A stretch of DNA of 13,117 bases. Origin: Thermodesulfovibrionales bacterium (GTDB lineage Bacteria; Nitrospirota; Thermodesulfovibrionia; Thermodesulfovibrionales; Dissulfurispiraceae). The translations under genes were made by a program, and so were the position numbers. The notes under the pieces are model-generated. The model was not told where the DNA came from. It searched no databases and saw only the letters and a list, made by a program, of their open reading frames with translations. This document shows, piece by piece, positions 12,620-13,117 of the stretch (positions within the stretch are counted from its first letter, which is position 1; the number at the start of each line of letters is the position of its first letter). The stretch lies in assembly GCA_021129835.1 (NCBI GenBank), contig JAJOKM010000100.1:1-13117 (forward strand). The letters are read 5' to 3'.

Positions 12620-13117
12620 GTGTCAAAGATACTGATTCCTTCATCAAGCCCAGAAGATTGGAAACGATTTCTTGCTGAACCTGATAAACATTGGAAAACG
12701 GGATATTCGGCTCGTTCGTTAGCTTACTGCTGGCAGGAAGCCGGTGAGATACCCCCAGATATTATTTCGGTTCTTTCACAAATCCCGTCTCTTAAAGACC
12801 TGGATACTATTTTTGCGATTCCAGAACATAAGGTCGCATTACCAGGCGGTGCAAGACCGTCCCAGAATGATGTATGGATACTTGCCGAAACACCAGCGGG
12901 ATTGGTTTCTATATCAGTTGAAGGCAAAGTCTCGGAACCATTTGGCCCCACTATCGAAGAGTGGTTTGACAATAAATCGCCAGGAAGAGAACAGAGGCTG
13001 AAATTTTTATGTGCTGAACTTGGCTTGAGCTTTCCACCACCGTTAACTGCACGCTATCAGCTTTTTCATCGGACTGTATCTGCCACTTTAGAGGCCAAGC
13101 GTTTTCGAGCAAAAGAA
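12620..13117 (+). CDS. partial protein with PD-(D/E)XK-like pattern, third cassette
   Basis: An open frame runs from a GTG at 12620 to the window end without a stop: 166 residues of an incomplete protein. The GTG has AAAAAAGGAAAG at a normal distance and follows the core site by about 18 bases, as in the other cassettes. An ATG two bases earlier reads into a stop after five codons, so GTG is preferred. Visible blocks are LPGGARPSQNDVWILAE (74-90), ISVEGKVSEPFGP (98-110) and ARYQLFHRTVSATLEAKRF (144-162). D84 followed by E101 and K103 in a beta strand (VEGK) is the pattern of PD-(D/E)XK nuclease-fold proteins. I associate this pattern with an uncharacterised family, possibly DUF6946, without certainty. 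No role can be assigned from the sequence. Confidence 0.75.
   Translation, partial: MSKILIPSSSPEDWKRFLAEPDKHWKTGYSARSLAYCWQEAGEIPPDIISVLSQIPSLKDLDTIFAIPEHKVALPGGARPSQNDVWILAETPAGLVSISVEGKVSEPFGPTIEEWFDNKSPGREQRLKFLCAELGLSFPPPLTARYQLFHRTVSATLEAKRFRAKE

Larger units (their letters stand above)
10882..13117 (+). mobile_element. integron gene cassette array (at least three cassettes, no integrase seen)
   Basis: Three core sites (GTTAGCC at 10882, GTTAGGC at 11746, GTTAGCC at 12596) divide the region into cassettes of 864 and 850 bp plus a third cut by the window end. Cassettes 1 and 2 each end in a 72-bp attC, and all genes read in the + direction. The final stop codon of cassettes 1 and 2 lies in the R'' box of its attC, as in typical compact cassettes. 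The array starts about 500 bp from the atp promoter and reads away from it. With no intI in the window, it is either an integrase-less cluster or part of a longer integron. Confidence 0.85.

Noticed and set aside
12744..13001. 85-codon + strand frame inside the third cassette
   Set aside because: It is out of frame with the longer open frame from 12620, which has a better start, a ribosome-binding site and protein-like motifs.

Overview
The window comes from a bacterial chromosome of moderate to low GC content, probably an uncultured Nitrospirota- or deltaproteobacteria-like lineage. That placement rests on a split F-type ATP synthase operon (b', b, delta, alpha, gamma, beta, epsilon, without a and c), a b subunit with a signal-peptide-like N-terminus, a membrane PIN/TRAM gene beside ispD-ispF, and foldback repeats typical of such genomes. 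The phylum cannot be fixed from the sequence alone.

Positions 1-3101 (+ strand) hold a small DUF456-type membrane protein, a YacL-like PIN/TRAM protein, and ispD and ispF of the MEP isoprenoid pathway, tightly packed. A solitary 5S rRNA gene follows, closed by a 17-bp perfect hairpin. Positions 3150-10375 (- strand) read back towards this hairpin. A consensus-like promoter at 10346-10375 drives atpF'-atpF-atpH-atpA-atpG-atpD-atpC, with panC (pantothenate synthesis) last, beyond a repeat-containing gap. The seven atp genes encode all of F1 and the peripheral stalk; the a and c subunits must be encoded elsewhere.

Positions 10376-10902 are non-coding and contain a short hairpin, a 191-bp foldback element with 15-bp perfect terminal inverted repeats, a promoter-like TTGACA box, and an integron-type core site (GTTAGCC). 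From 10882 to the window end lies an array of integron gene cassettes on the + strand, which is the accessory part of the window. Two 72-bp attC sites (11681-11752 and 12531-12602) have paired R''/R' ends, the same extrahelical G and almost identical 13-nt terminal loops. In each of the two complete cassettes the last stop codon lies inside the R'' box.

Cassette 1 carries an unrecognised acidic 173-aa protein overlapping a RelE/ParE-like toxin, a possible toxin-antitoxin pair. Cassette 2 carries a YafJ-like class II glutamine amidotransferase. Cassette 3 is cut by the window end and encodes a protein with a D...ExK pattern suggesting a PD-(D/E)XK nuclease-like fold. No integrase gene is visible, so this is either a cassette cluster without integrase or the end of an integron whose intI was lost or lies outside the window.
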